DNA of 64,000 nt from Paraferrimonas sedimenticola (GTDB taxonomy: Bacteria > Pseudomonadota > Gammaproteobacteria > Enterobacterales > Shewanellaceae): assembly GCF_002282855.1 (NCBI RefSeq), contig NZ_NRIR01000001.1, positions 558,001 to 622,000 of the forward strand. Direction: 5' to 3'. The notes below the pieces were generated by a model, which worked only from the letters and a program-made list of their open reading frames with translations, had not been told where the DNA came from and made no database searches. The position numbers were made by a program, and so were the translations under genes. Of the stretch, positions 32,622 to 42,088 are shown piece after piece (within the stretch, counting starts at the first letter, position 1; every line of letters starts with the position of its first letter).

Positions 32622-33608
32622 TTAGTGACAAGTGCTACAAGTAGCACCATCGTGAGCATTCGAGATATTCGCGCTGACATCGTGCGGCGCGTGGCAGGAC
32701 TGACATTCCATATTGGAGTTAACATCCGACACTTTGTAGGTCACTGGCTCAGCCTTACTTCCCGAGTGGCATGCCATGCACTCGGCGTTGTCTTCAGACT
32801 TCAGGCTTGCAGTAAACTTGCCTTCAATAGCCATATTGGCAAATTCCACCAAGGTATAGGCTACTTCAGCGGTGAGCTGGCCACAGCGCTCTGCTTTGGC
32901 AGCATGCTTCGAGCCATATTTAGAGACCTTAGACCACTTAGTAACCGAAGCGTGGCACAACACTGTGCCAGCAACCGACTGGCTGATCTTTTCTGGCGTC
33001 AAAGGCTGTCCCGCATCATCGTTTCGAGTTGGGGCGCCAATCATATCTACGAATTTCGTTCCATCATTACTCAAACTGGCATTCCCGGCAGGCATATTTG
33101 CTGTCTCGTAGTAATGGAATACCGAGCTAATGATCTTGCTTTGCATGGAATTGCCGTCCGGATCTTTAATATCCAGGATATTAATTCCCATAGCAGTGGC
33201 GTTTAGACATCCGCACAAAGTGCCCCAGCCAGCAATACCTCCAGCGCCATATAGGCTTAGATTAGTTGGTAGCGCTTCGACTCGAGCCGCATCTGGGTGA
33301 TTTTGTGCTTTTAGCTGTTCTGTCAATTCAGCGAACAAAGCGTCAAACACACCATACATACAGCCACCGCGGCCGTATCCTTCGTAGGCTCTTTTGGCCA
33401 CTTTCTTCGGGTCGAGTTTTACGTATGGTAGTCGAGTTAAATCAGCACCACCCATGTTGCCGACACCAATTTCAGCGGCGCAGTTTGTATTTGCAAACGC
33501 GCTGGTTGGAATTGCAGCAGTGCCCGCTGCCACCGAGGCGATACCGATGATTTGAGCCAAAGCGCGGCGGCGCTCTTGTACAGGGTATTCGTTGTGTTGT
33601 TTTTTCAT
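32622..33608 (-). CDS. Tat-exported split-Soret-like triheme cytochrome c
   Basis: A protein of about 328 residues. The start is ATG 33608 (MKKQHNEYPVQERRR); the longer upstream frame has no signal. The twin-arginine signal ERRRALAQIIGIASVAAG indicates folding, or cofactor loading, before export. The central part has the cysteine pattern of the C_GCAxxG_C_C/split-Soret family (GRGGCMYGVFDAL, TLCGCLNATAMGI, TVLCHASVTKWS, AERCGQL). The C-terminus has three c-type heme sites, CMACH, CQSCH and CSTCH; the last one ends the protein exactly at its histidine. Split-Soret cytochromes of sulfate reducers usually have two hemes. The substrate is unknown; the redox role is inferred. Confidence 0.75.
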   Translation of the reverse strand: MKKQHNEYPVQERRRALAQIIGIASVAAGTAAIPTSAFANTNCAAEIGVGNMGGADLTRLPYVKLDPKKVAKRAYEGYGRGGCMYGVFDALFAELTEQLKAQNHPDAARVEALPTNLSLYGAGGIAGWGTLCGCLNATAMGINILDIKDPDGNSMQSKIISSVFHYYETANMPAGNASLSNDGTKFVDMIGAPTRNDDAGQPLTPEKISQSVAGTVLCHASVTKWSKVSKYGSKHAAKAERCGQLTAEVAYTLVEFANMAIEGKFTASLKSEDNAECMACHSGSKAEPVTYKVSDVNSNMECQSCHAPHDVSANISNAHDGATCSTCH

Positions 33609-34042
33609 TGGTTTCTCACTATGTCGATTTAATTGCAGGGAAAACGTTTCAGTGAGAACGACAATAAAAGGAAGTATCACGACAAAACGGGAGAAGAATC
33701 CAAGTAATCGCTGGTGAGCTAACCAGCGTCTATTGATTCGTATTTCTTGGTCCGACCGCTGCTCGACAATGCGAAGCACACCACGAATTTAGGCCATTTT
33801 GAGACATGCGCAACCCTCAACTGTACAAGTAATCACCGATTACTGGCCGGTAATAGGTCTTACTAGAGAGTCACAGTGAATATTTTGAGAGATGAAACAC
33901 ACCTTTAGAAGAAATCCCTAATTTACCCGCATAGCCTTATATTGGGCTGAGCTTGACTTTATATTATTAAATTATAATATCGCGATAACACAAGTTTTTT
34001 GCTTAAAGCTTGATAATGGCGTTAATCGATAGGGTGAAGAAT
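33609..34042. other. Divergent intergenic region: cytochrome and persulfide reductase
   Basis: 434 bases between divergent genes. The persulfide reductase promoter with a palindrome is at 33953-33980. A further small inverted repeat (ATTAC and GTAAT around 33840-33854) may be a regulator site. I see no coding frame. Confidence 0.5.
33953..33980 (+). promoter_or_regulatory. Promoter with overlapping AT-rich palindrome (candidate ArsR operator)
   Basis: TTGACT (33953-33958) and TAATAT (33975-33980) are 16 bases apart. A perfect inverted repeat, ATATTAT (33961-33967) and ATAATAT (33974-33980) with a six-base centre, covers the spacer and the -10 element. An operator here would block the polymerase. 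ArsR-family repressors bind such imperfect AT-rich palindromes, and one is encoded 1.8 kb downstream. Confidence 0.6.
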
Positions 34043-35707
34043 ATGAGCAGTACTAACAACAAAATCGTAATCATTGGCGGTGTCGCCGGTGGCGCGTCCG
34101 CCGCAGCCAGAGCCCGACGCCTGAGTGAAGACGCAGAAATCGTGATGTTTGAACGCGGCCCATTTGTTTCTTTTGCCAATTGCGGCCTGCCCTATCACGT
34201 GGGTGGCGAGATTGAGCAGCGCAGTAAGCTGATTTTGCAAACCCCGCAAAGCTTCAACAATCGCTTCAATGTGGATGTGCGAGTACAGCACGAGGTGATT
34301 GCCATACACCGAAGCGACAAACAGGTGCGGGTTAAAGATCTCGCCACCGGTAAAGAGTTCCTCGAATCCTACGATGCGCTGGTGTATAGCCCAGGTGCTG
34401 CGCCTATCGTGCCGCCAATTGCCGGTATCGATAACCCGCTGACCTTCACTTTGCGCAATATTCCAGACATGGACCGAATCATCGAGCAAATAGACAGCCG
34501 TGAGCTTAAACAGGTGGCGGTTATTGGCGGTGGTTTTATCGGTTTGGAAATGATGGAAGCCTTTGTTCATCGCGGCATTAAGACCACGCTGGTAGAAGCC
34601 TTGCCGCAGGTGATGAATTCAGTGGACCGAGAAATGGCGGGCATAGTTCATCAAGAAATTCGCAGCAAAGGGGTCGACCTTAAACTCAATACCAAGTTGA
34701 CCCAAATTAGCCACAACCCAGCTCAGCAAACCCTCACGCTGAGTTTAAACGACAATGAGTCGCTGGATGTCGACTTATTGATTATGGCGATTGGTGTCCG
34801 TCCTGAGGTTGGCTTGGCGCGCGATGCAGGCCTTGAGATCGGCGAGTTTGGTGGCGTGTTGGTTAACAGCCAAATGCAAACCAATGACCCAGTAATTTAT
34901 GCGGTGGGCGATGCGGTGCAAACTAAAGACCTAATTACCGGTGAGCAAACCTTGGTGCCGTTAGCAGGCCCGGCCAACCGCCAAGGACGAATTGCCGCTG
35001 ATAACATCTTAGGTCATGAGGCCCACTACCAAGCGACTCAAGCCACGGCCATCTGCAAGGTGTTTGATTTTGCGGTGGGCTCTACCGGCAAGAACGAAAA
35101 GCAGCTTAAGCAACTAGAAATCGATTACGAAAAGGTATTCGTTCACGCCGCCAGTCACGCGGGATACTACCCGGGAGCCGAAATCGTCAGCCTCAAAGTT
35201 CTATTCGAAAAGAGCAGCGGCAAACTACTTGGCGCTCAAGCGGTAGCCAAAGATGGCGTCGATAAGCGCATCGATGTGCTGGCAGTCGCCATTCGCGCCG
35301 GCATGACTATCGATGAGCTTGAGCACCTGGAGTTGTCCTACGCGCCGCCATACGGCAGTGCCAAAGACCTGGTCAATTTGGCAGGCTTTGTGGGCACGAA
35401 TATCATCAAAGGCTTGGTGGCTCCGGTGCACTTTGATCAAATGGATGCACCCGCCGACAACCAATTAATACTGGATGTTCGCACCCCAAATGAGCTTAAG
35501 AATACCGGCTGCATCGAAGGCGCTATCAACATTCCGGTTGACGAGCTAAGACAGCGTGCCAGCGAGCTACCGAAAGACAAAGAGATACTGGTGTATTGCC
35601 AAGTCGGTCTGCGCGGGCATGTAGCCTATCGCATGCTGACCAATTTGGGTTATCAGGCGAAAAACCTAATAGGCGGCTATCGCAGCTATCGATTGGCAAA
35701 AGCCTGA
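34043..35707 (+). CDS. NADH-dependent persulfide/CoA-disulfide reductase with rhodanese domain
   Basis: A flavoprotein of about 554 residues that reduces persulfides, CoA-persulfide or polysulfide with NADH. The FAD motif IVIIGGVAGGASAAARARR starts it; the redox-active Cys47 is in VSFANCGLPYHVGG; the NAD motif is VAVIGGGFIGLEMMEA; FAD binding continues at VYAVGDAV. The C-terminal 95 residues are a rhodanese domain with the persulfide-carrying cysteine in ILVYCQVGLRGH. This is the layout of the CoADR-RHD enzymes, such as that studied in Shewanella loihica. The start at 34043 (MSSTNNK) is used; an ATG at 34016 is possible. The arsR gene lies downstream on the same strand. Confidence 0.92.
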   Translation: MSSTNNKIVIIGGVAGGASAAARARRLSEDAEIVMFERGPFVSFANCGLPYHVGGEIEQRSKLILQTPQSFNNRFNVDVRVQHEVIAIHRSDKQVRVKDLATGKEFLESYDALVYSPGAAPIVPPIAGIDNPLTFTLRNIPDMDRIIEQIDSRELKQVAVIGGGFIGLEMMEAFVHRGIKTTLVEALPQVMNSVDREMAGIVHQEIRSKGVDLKLNTKLTQISHNPAQQTLTLSLNDNESLDVDLLIMAIGVRPEVGLARDAGLEIGEFGGVLVNSQMQTNDPVIYAVGDAVQTKDLITGEQTLVPLAGPANRQGRIAADNILGHEAHYQATQATAICKVFDFAVGSTGKNEKQLKQLEIDYEKVFVHAASHAGYYPGAEIVSLKVLFEKSSGKLLGAQAVAKDGVDKRIDVLAVAIRAGMTIDELEHLELSYAPPYGSAKDLVNLAGFVGTNIIKGLVAPVHFDQMDAPADNQLILDVRTPNELKNTGCIEGAINIPVDELRQRASELPKDKEILVYCQVGLRGHVAYRMLTNLGYQAKNLIGGYRSYRLAKA

Positions 35708-35801
35708 CCCAAAGCTTCGGATTGCTGAGTTGGTTGCCATAGCCGAGTTGGTGACCAAAGCTGAGTTAGTAAATCAGGCTCGGCATTAGGGGGCTTAGCG
35801 A

Positions 35802-36173
35802 ATGCCCACAACCACCGGTGAACCCGGCTTCAAAAACCATGACAGAGAAGCAAACGCGATGACTGAAAACCTAGCGGTTGATTTGGACAAGATGGAAGCC
35901 CAATGCGAAATGGTTTCGAACGTGCTCAAAACCTTAGCCCACCCCAAACGCTTGTTGTTGCTGTGCCATCTAACCCAAGGCGAGCGCAACGTCAGTGAAC
36001 TCACCGAGCTTACCGGGCTGTCTCAATCTCAAGTTTCCCAATTCTTAAAGTCGATGACGCTACAAGGCTTGGTGAAATCGCGCAGCCAAGGCAGCAATAA
36101 GTACTTTTTCATCATAGACGACAAGCTGCAGCAATTGATTTCCACCCTGCACCAAGTGTATTGCGAGGTTTAA
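35802..36173 (+). CDS. ArsR-family repressor with a persulfide-sensor-like cysteine pair
   Basis: A winged-helix regulator of the ArsR/SmtB family. The helix-turn-helix region is NVSELTELTGLSQSQVSQFLKSM. Counted from the ATG at 35859 (MTENLAVDL), it has 104 residues with Cys16, Cys36 (LLLLCHL) and Cys102 (QVYCEV). The Cys36-Cys102 spacing of 66 equals that of Cys41-Cys107 in SqrR and Cys42-Cys108 in BigR, as I recall them; those cysteines form a tetrasulfide bridge on meeting persulfides. A start at 35802 is equally possible because AGGGGG lies eight bases before it. It follows the persulfide reductase gene and most likely represses it. Confidence 0.85.
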   Translation: MPTTTGEPGFKNHDREANAMTENLAVDLDKMEAQCEMVSNVLKTLAHPKRLLLLCHLTQGERNVSELTELTGLSQSQVSQFLKSMTLQGLVKSRSQGSNKYFFIIDDKLQQLISTLHQVYCEV

Positions 36174-36214
36174 CCAGGTCTCAATACCGAGTAGGCACTG
36201 GGCCAACAACCCAC

Positions 36215-36254
36215 AAAAAACAGCGGATGAGGGCTAGCCCTCATCCGCTGTTTT
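36215..36254. terminator. Bidirectional terminator
   Basis: A 15-base perfect stem (36221-36250) with A-run before and T-run after. It serves both the plus-strand arsR gene and the minus-strand phs operon, which converge here. Confidence 0.9.
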
Positions 36255-36267
36255 CATTTAAAGCGGG

Positions 36268-37212
36268 TTATAGGGTGTAAGTTTGCCCCGCATAGATGAT
36301 GAAGTGACGCAGCGCTAGTACTCCAACTAGGCTGGCAAAGGCCACGGTCAACGCGGTAGCTTTCAGGTGGCGCGTCTTAGATGGCAGTAAGCCAGACATC
36401 AAAGGCACACCAAAACCAATGCCCACCACGCCAATCCAGAACACCTGCGCCCAAACGCCTTCGCTCAAGGCGGCCAGTGCCAGCGCAGAGGCACCACCGG
36501 TGAGATACAAGGTAGCAAACAGCATCACTAAGAACAGTATCTCAAGAGACACCACAGGCAATTCCAAAGCGTGGGTAGTCTTCATTTCTGGCTGAGTAGT
36601 GTGAGCGCCGAAGAACAATATGCCCACCAAGCTGTTGGCCGCCGCGCCTGCCGATAAAGCCGAGAACAGGAACAGAGCTGGCAGTGCCGCGGTATTAAGT
36701 AGCGGGTATGCGGTCAGTGCTGAGATTAGGAAGCCGGTGTAGGCCGCCACCGCAATCGCTAGCACAAACAAACTGCGCTCAATCAAGGCTTTGTAACCAA
36801 GCAAGCTGTTGGTCAACCCCGCCAAACTCGGCACCCACTGAGCCACTTCGCGATGAAACACCATTAGCGCAAACACAAAGCTCAGCGGAATGTATACCAG
36901 CAACACGATAACACCCAGCGACATCACCGACTCCAGGTTGTAGTTAACCAAAATCACCCAAAAATCGAATGGCTTGGTCAAATCAAGTACCAGGCACAGC
37001 ATGCCCAAGCAAATCGCAATTGGCGCTATCAAGGCCGCGGCCTTAAGTAGTGGCTGAGCTTGGTAGTCGGAATCGCCACCGCGCAGCCAGTTGACGACAA
37101 GGCCTACCAACAAGCTACCGGCCGACAAACCCGCTAAAAACAAGTAAACCGCGATGATCCAATTCCAGGTGACCGGATCGTACTGACTCATATCTCCCCA
37201 AATGTTGTTCAT
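36268..37212 (-). CDS. phsC: NrfD/PsrC-type membrane subunit of thiosulfate/polysulfide reductase
   Basis: A 314-residue integral membrane protein with about eight to nine helices. It is the quinol-oxidising anchor subunit of molybdoenzyme complexes (NrfD/PsrC family). The N-terminal [21 protein letters not shown] is the family's opening pattern, with the helix-two region LVVNWLRGG. It shares four bases with the phsB gene (ATG within the previous stop region). It would pass electrons from the quinone pool to PhsB and PhsA on the periplasmic side. Confidence 0.88.
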   Translation of the reverse strand: MNNIWGDMSQYDPVTWNWIIAVYLFLAGLSAGSLLVGLVVNWLRGGDSDYQAQPLLKAAALIAPIAICLGMLCLVLDLTKPFDFWVILVNYNLESVMSLGVIVLLVYIPLSFVFALMVFHREVAQWVPSLAGLTNSLLGYKALIERSLFVLAIAVAAYTGFLISALTAYPLLNTAALPALFLFSALSAGAAANSLVGILFFGAHTTQPEMKTTHALELPVVSLEILFLVMLFATLYLTGGASALALAALSEGVWAQVFWIGVVGIGFGVPLMSGLLPSKTRHLKATALTVAFASLVGVLALRHFIIYAGQTYTL

Positions 37213-37781
37213 TTCGAGATACCTCCGCGCTTAGTTGGAATTCGATACACTCGCGGCTTAGTGCCTAGGTGTACCTTGTCTTGGGTGGTGTTGTTGCTCG
37301 CCAACAGCTGAGCGGCCGCAGAACTTGAGTCATTGGCATCGCCAAACACCAGAGCATCGGTTGGGCACACCGCCACACAGGCCGGCTGCTCGCCACGGGC
37401 CAAGCGAGTGTCTTTACAGAAGTTACACTTGTCAGCCACGCCGGACTCTGGGTCCATAAAGCGCACTTTGTAAGGGCAAGCGGCGACACAGTATTGGCAA
37501 CCCACGCACTTGTCGGCCTTAATGCTGACAATACCGTCATCGCCCACGTAAGCCGCGCCAGTTGGGCAGACTTTGACGCAAGGGGCGTCTTCGCACTGCT
37601 GACAAGAGACGCGACGGTAGTCAAAATGCAGGTTGGGCACTTGTCCGTACGGGCCTTCGATGCGCACCTGAATGCGAGTGACTGCATCGGGTACCTGGTT
37701 CTCGCTGCGACAAGCCACGTTGCAGGCCTGACAGCCAATGCAGCGGTTCTCGTCGTGAATCATTACTAATCTTTGGGTCAT
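37209..37781 (-). CDS. phsB: 4Fe-4S electron-transfer subunit of thiosulfate/polysulfide reductase
   Basis: A 190-residue ferredoxin-like subunit with four [4Fe-4S] cluster sets: [38 protein letters not shown] and [22 protein letters not shown]. This is the usual DmsB/PhsB/PsrB form without a signal peptide; it is exported bound to the Tat substrate PhsA. It lies between phsA (ten bases) and phsC (overlap of four). Confidence 0.93.
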   Translation of the reverse strand: MTQRLVMIHDENRCIGCQACNVACRSENQVPDAVTRIQVRIEGPYGQVPNLHFDYRRVSCQQCEDAPCVKVCPTGAAYVGDDGIVSIKADKCVGCQYCVAACPYKVRFMDPESGVADKCNFCKDTRLARGEQPACVAVCPTDALVFGDANDSSSAAAQLLASNNTTQDKVHLGTKPRVYRIPTKRGGISK

Positions 37782-37791
37782 GATTCTTCTC

Positions 37792-40068
37792 CTAAACCTT
37801 TTCCACTTTCACACCCGTGGTGTGCAAATTCATTCCAACCACTGGCGAGGTCACATCGGGCAGCAAGTTGCCGCAGTGAACCCCCTTGTTGAAGGCGCGC
37901 TGTAGCTCTTTGTTCTTCGAGCCAAAGCCCATGTAGGCGAACACTGTGTCGGGACGGATCCCCGGAGTCACAAGCGCTGTGCCCACTTCAGAGCCGGTTT
38001 GGTTGTATACGCGGATCTCATCGCCGCTGCGAATACCGAGCTTGCCGGCGGTTAGCGGGTGGATCCACACGCCGTTATCGCTCATCAGTTGGCTCAACAT
38101 TGGAATGTTGTGCGTCGCCGCATTGGTGTGAATCGCCACCTTGCCTTGAATAAAGAACAGCTGGTCATCGTCTTTGAGTTTGACGTCGCGATAGCGAATC
38201 ACGCCTCGGCCCGGTGCCATGGACTCGACCTTGGCGGAAGACAACTCGATTTTGCCTGTGGGGGTTTTAAACTTAAGCGCGCTGGCGTAGGTGCCATCGG
38301 CATCTGGCTTGCGCGCATTGGCGTAAGTTGCAGCAAACTCGGCAACCATACCCTTCTCGCGCAACATCAGCGGCTTGCCGTAGCTAACCCAGCCTTCCTC
38401 AAGCACTGTGTTGACGAAGTTGGCGTCGCCCTTGGCTTGCGCCATGCGCAAGGTATCCATGTTGGTCCAGGGGTAAAACTGCTCCAGTCCCATGGCAATC
38501 CCCAGCTCACGCCAAATCTGCCAACTCGGGCGAGTATCGCCGATGACATCGACGACTTGCTGGCGCACGTAGTAACGCGGGTTCTTACCAGATTTATCGG
38601 CAATCTCTTCGTCGCGCTCTAGGTAGGTGGACTCAGGCAGAATAATGTCGGCAAAGGCCGCGGTTTCGCTGATATACACATCACAGCAAACAATGAAGTC
38701 CAGTTGCTTCATCGCCTTTTCGATGCGCGCACGGTCGGTCATAGTTTGCATTGGGTTAGAGCGAGAGATCACCCAGCCTTTCAGCGCATAGGGCTTAGCG
38801 TCCAAGGTCGCGTCGAGAATGCTTTGATAAATACCGCCGTTGGACCAAAGCAAATAGTATTGGTCGTCCACTTGGTCAATGCGCGGTGCGGTGATTTTCG
38901 GGTAATTCACCCCAGGCTTAGCCAGATCAGGTGCCACTTCTTCACCGGCGAGCTTGTTGTAGCCCTTGGCTTTTTTGCCAAAGAACAAACCACCTTTGCG
39001 CTCGATATTGCCAAGCAGCACGTTGGCCGCGAACAAGGCGCGACGCAGTTCGAACTCTTCGGTGGTAAAGGTCGCACGGTGGCCAAAGTCGACGCATACC
39101 GCCGGTGCTAATGCCGCCATCTCGCGCGTAATGCGAGTGATGTCTGACGCTTTTACATCGGTGATTTGCTCTGCCCACTCAGGCGTTTTTTGGGCCACTT
39201 CTTTGGCAAACGCATCAAAGCCTTCGACATAACGCTCAACAAAGGCTTTGTCGTACAGGTCTTCTTTGATTAATACGTGACACATGGCCAACGCAATGGC
39301 GATGTCGGTGCCGGGTTTGATTGGGTGCCACTCATCGGCCTTATCCGCCACAATCGAGAAGCGCGGCTCAAATACCACCAGCTTGGCGCCCTTCTCTACC
39401 TGAGCTTTCATCATGCCGCGAGTCTCGGACATGTTGATGCCTTCGTAGAGGTTGTGACCAAAGTTGACTATGTACTTGGAGTTGCCCAGATCACGCTTAA
39501 TTTTGCTGCCCAACATGGCTGTTGAGGCAATCGAGTAACCGCCAGGACATGTGGTTAAGTGAGTAAAGGTATTGGGCGAACCATAGCCTTTGGCTAGGTC
39601 AAACAAGTGATGACTTAGCGAGCCTGATTTTGAGGAGAAGGCCACCGCTTCTGCGCCGTGGTCCTTTTTGATCTGGTTGAGCTTGCTGGCGATGGTTTGG
39701 TATGCCTCATCCCAGCTAATTTCTTGCCATTTGCCCTCGCCGCGCTCACCGACGCGCTTAAGCGGCTTTACAATGCGCTGCGGATCGTAGAGCAAGCTGT
39801 GTCCCGCACCACCGCGAGCACACACGCTGCCGCCAAACGGCGTGGCTTTGTCGTTGCCCAAGATCGAGACATTTTTTTCGTTGATGACTCTGGCTGAAAT
39901 GGGACAGCGAGTGGAACACATCTCACAGATTGAATTCACATTGGTGGCCGAGCCTTTGATCGGTGCTGCCGACAAGCTGGCTATCGAGCCTGGGATGGCT
40001 GTGTACATGGCGCACGTGGCGGCAGTGGCTCCAGCTCCCTGTAAAAACGAGCGTCTAGAAAACTCCAT
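37792..40068 (-). CDS. phsA: Molybdopterin catalytic subunit of thiosulfate/polysulfide reductase
   Basis: A protein of about 758 residues, exported by Tat ([19 protein letters not shown]). A [4Fe-4S] site follows ([14 protein letters not shown], later VCARGGAG). The likely molybdenum ligand is the cysteine in [14 protein letters not shown], as in PhsA/PsrA and unlike the serine of DmsA. The C-terminal cap domain ends with [13 protein letters not shown]. The start is ATG 40068, which has GGGAGAAAG upstream. The enzyme reduces thiosulfate to sulfide and sulfite, or polysulfide to sulfide; the sequence alone does not tell which. It is the first gene of phsABC and lies just after the sensor kinase gene. 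Confidence 0.9.
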   Translation of the reverse strand: MEFSRRSFLQGAGATAATCAMYTAIPGSIASLSAAPIKGSATNVNSICEMCSTRCPISARVINEKNVSILGNDKATPFGGSVCARGGAGHSLLYDPQRIVKPLKRVGERGEGKWQEISWDEAYQTIASKLNQIKKDHGAEAVAFSSKSGSLSHHLFDLAKGYGSPNTFTHLTTCPGGYSIASTAMLGSKIKRDLGNSKYIVNFGHNLYEGINMSETRGMMKAQVEKGAKLVVFEPRFSIVADKADEWHPIKPGTDIAIALAMCHVLIKEDLYDKAFVERYVEGFDAFAKEVAQKTPEWAEQITDVKASDITRITREMAALAPAVCVDFGHRATFTTEEFELRRALFAANVLLGNIERKGGLFFGKKAKGYNKLAGEEVAPDLAKPGVNYPKITAPRIDQVDDQYYLLWSNGGIYQSILDATLDAKPYALKGWVISRSNPMQTMTDRARIEKAMKQLDFIVCCDVYISETAAFADIILPESTYLERDEEIADKSGKNPRYYVRQQVVDVIGDTRPSWQIWRELGIAMGLEQFYPWTNMDTLRMAQAKGDANFVNTVLEEGWVSYGKPLMLREKGMVAEFAATYANARKPDADGTYASALKFKTPTGKIELSSAKVESMAPGRGVIRYRDVKLKDDDQLFFIQGKVAIHTNAATHNIPMLSQLMSDNGVWIHPLTAGKLGIRSGDEIRVYNQTGSEVGTALVTPGIRPDTVFAYMGFGSKNKELQRAFNKGVHCGNLLPDVTSPVVGMNLHTTGVKVEKV

Positions 40069-40203
40069 GGCTTTCTCCCCGAAGTGTTTGTAATCAAATT
40101 CAGGGAGAGTATCTCTACAGAAGCGAAATGGGGATATTGTGGAAAACCACATGGCAAGCGGAAGCTTGATTCAGCTCACGCTTGCATAAACGCCTGTCGC
40201 TAA

Positions 40204-42003
40204 TTAGCTGGTTTCCAGCTCATACACAGTCACTGTTACCAAACAACCGCTAACACCGTCGTCACGATTGGCGATAGTCAGGCTGCCTTTGTGCTGGCTG
40301 ACGATTTCGCGACAAATGGCCAAGCCAAGCCCCAAGCCATCATCCTTAGTGGTTTGAAAGCTCTGTAGATGCCAGTCTGGCTCGTAGCTCAGGCCCGAAC
40401 CGTTATCGAGCACCTTAAGCACCGCGTGGTCTGCATGATACTCAAGGGTGATTTCGATGCGTTTGGATTGGTTAGTTTCCACATCTTTCAGCGCGTCTAA
40501 GCTGTTTTTGATGGTGTTGATTAACACTTGTTCAAGACCGACTCTATCCACCAAAAGCGGTGTTGGCTCGCCTATTTGATGTTTGCTAAATTGCACACCC
40601 GAGGTGAGCAGTTCGTGCTGCAGAAACTGCTCAACATTGGCCACCAGCGCACCAAGCACTATCGACTCCGCTGGCGTTTCTTTGCGTCTGAGCAAGCCGC
40701 GAATGCGATGCACCACCTATGAAGCACGCTTGGCTTGCTCGCGAATTTTCTCCAGCGAATGGTTGGCTTGCTCGGGTTCTAACTTGCCTTGCTCCAGTTG
40801 CTTAAGCGAGCCCGAGCTGTAATTGACGATAGCGGCAATTGGCTGGTTGAGCTCGTGGGCCAAACCCGCGCCAACTTCACCGATAACCGCGGTGCTTTGC
40901 AGTTTTTCAAGCATTACCGCTTGGCGTTTGAGCTCGCGCTCTGAGGCAATTAAGCGCGCGCTTTTGCGATTGAAACTGTACTGCAGCACAAAGTGATAAA
41001 TGGTGGCTAGCAGCCAAAAACCAAAAGCGAACCACAGATAGTGGGAATACTGCTTAACCCAAACCACGGGTAACAGAGGCACAGGCGTGGTGTTAGCAAT
41101 ATTGAGCTTTTGGTAGAGCTCGCGCACCTGAAACTGAGTTAAGGGCGAGGTCCAGCCGCGATTTTGCGCGGTGCGACTAATAGGATCGTCGCCATCGAGC
41201 CTGAGCAGAGCCGAGGTCACCGCTTTACTCACCTGCAAAGGCACCTCGCTTGATGCGGCAAACGACCAGTTGGGATAGAGTTCTGAGCTGGCACCGCACT
41301 GATAGCCGCTGGGGGTTTGGTCGTGAATGAGACGAAACTCGTTGCGGTCTAACTCGCCGCGATCAACCATCTCTTCCAGAGTGCACAAAGGCGTGACCGC
41401 CGCATCCACCTCGCCTTTTTGTAGGCGCAATAGCAAGGAGTCCAGCGGAAAGCCGGTAAACTCCACATTGGAGAAAAACTTATCCGAGTCAAACCCCTCA
41501 GCGGCAATCAGACCGATGGCCGCTTGGTAGCCCCCCAAGGCTTGCGGGCCTGAGGCCAAAATCTTGGTGCCCTTGAGATCCGCCAGTGCATAGTATTGAC
41601 TGCTTTTGTTAACCCAAATCGCCGAGCCGATCGCCAGACTTTGACCACCGTGGCGAGCACTGAGCATGGTCGCTAACCAAGAGACTGGCGTTTGATTACT
41701 GATTTGCAGATATTGGCCGGGATTGGTCACCACAAACTGAACCTGCTTAGCTTGCAGTTGCTTGGCCATGGCTTCGAAGCTCAGGGGCACCACCTCAAAG
41801 CGATATTCAGGGATCTGCTCGCTCAAGTAGTCCATGGTCGGTTGCCAGCGTTGCTTCACGCGAACCTCACCCCAGTTGGCCAGCACCGCCACTTTGAGGG
41901 TTTGACCGTCAGACGCCTGAGCCTGTGCGCTGATTGGCGCCAACATCATCAGCCCTGCCCAAATGACAAAGCTAGCGTACAGCCCTTTGAATCCCATTAG
42001 CAT
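40204..42003 (-). pseudogene. TtrS/ThsS-like sensor histidine kinase interrupted by an amber codon
   Basis: A two-component sensor of about 600 residues, split in two by a TAG (complement at 40717-40719). The first part has a signal peptide, a PhnD-like periplasmic binding domain (LKVAVLANWGEVRVKQRW, VQFVVTNPGQYLQI), a membrane helix and the H-box GLAHELNQPIAAIVNYSSGS. It stops at EQAKRAS. The same frame goes on without a break as VVHRIRGLLRR and includes the N-box (QVLINTIKNSLDAL), the G1 box (LDNGSGL) and DGLGLGLAICREIV. One base change (GAG or CAG to TAG) explains it. The start is ATG 42003 or 41997. It sits upstream of phsA and divergent from its regulator, as in thiosulfate sensor loci of Shewanella. 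Confidence 0.8.
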
Positions 42004-42088
42004 CCCATTTTTACCGCGTGAATTTGTCAGCCTTAGCACTGATAGGGTTAAATAAAGCCTGAGCCGCTCTCAAACTTTGGTCAAGCAC

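Noticed and set aside
34022-34570. Minus-strand frame of 182 codons inside the persulfide reductase gene
   Set aside because: It lies fully antisense to a gene with clear FAD and cysteine motifs; its own translation shows no family pattern.
38059-38622. Plus-strand frame of 187 codons inside phsA
   Set aside because: It is antisense to a well-conserved molybdoenzyme; long shadow frames are common in codon-biased genes.
40717-40719. Selenocysteine or pyrrolysine at the in-frame stop
   Set aside because: TAG does not code for selenocysteine, and pyrrolysine at this helix position of a histidine kinase has no precedent known to me; a nonsense mutation is simpler.
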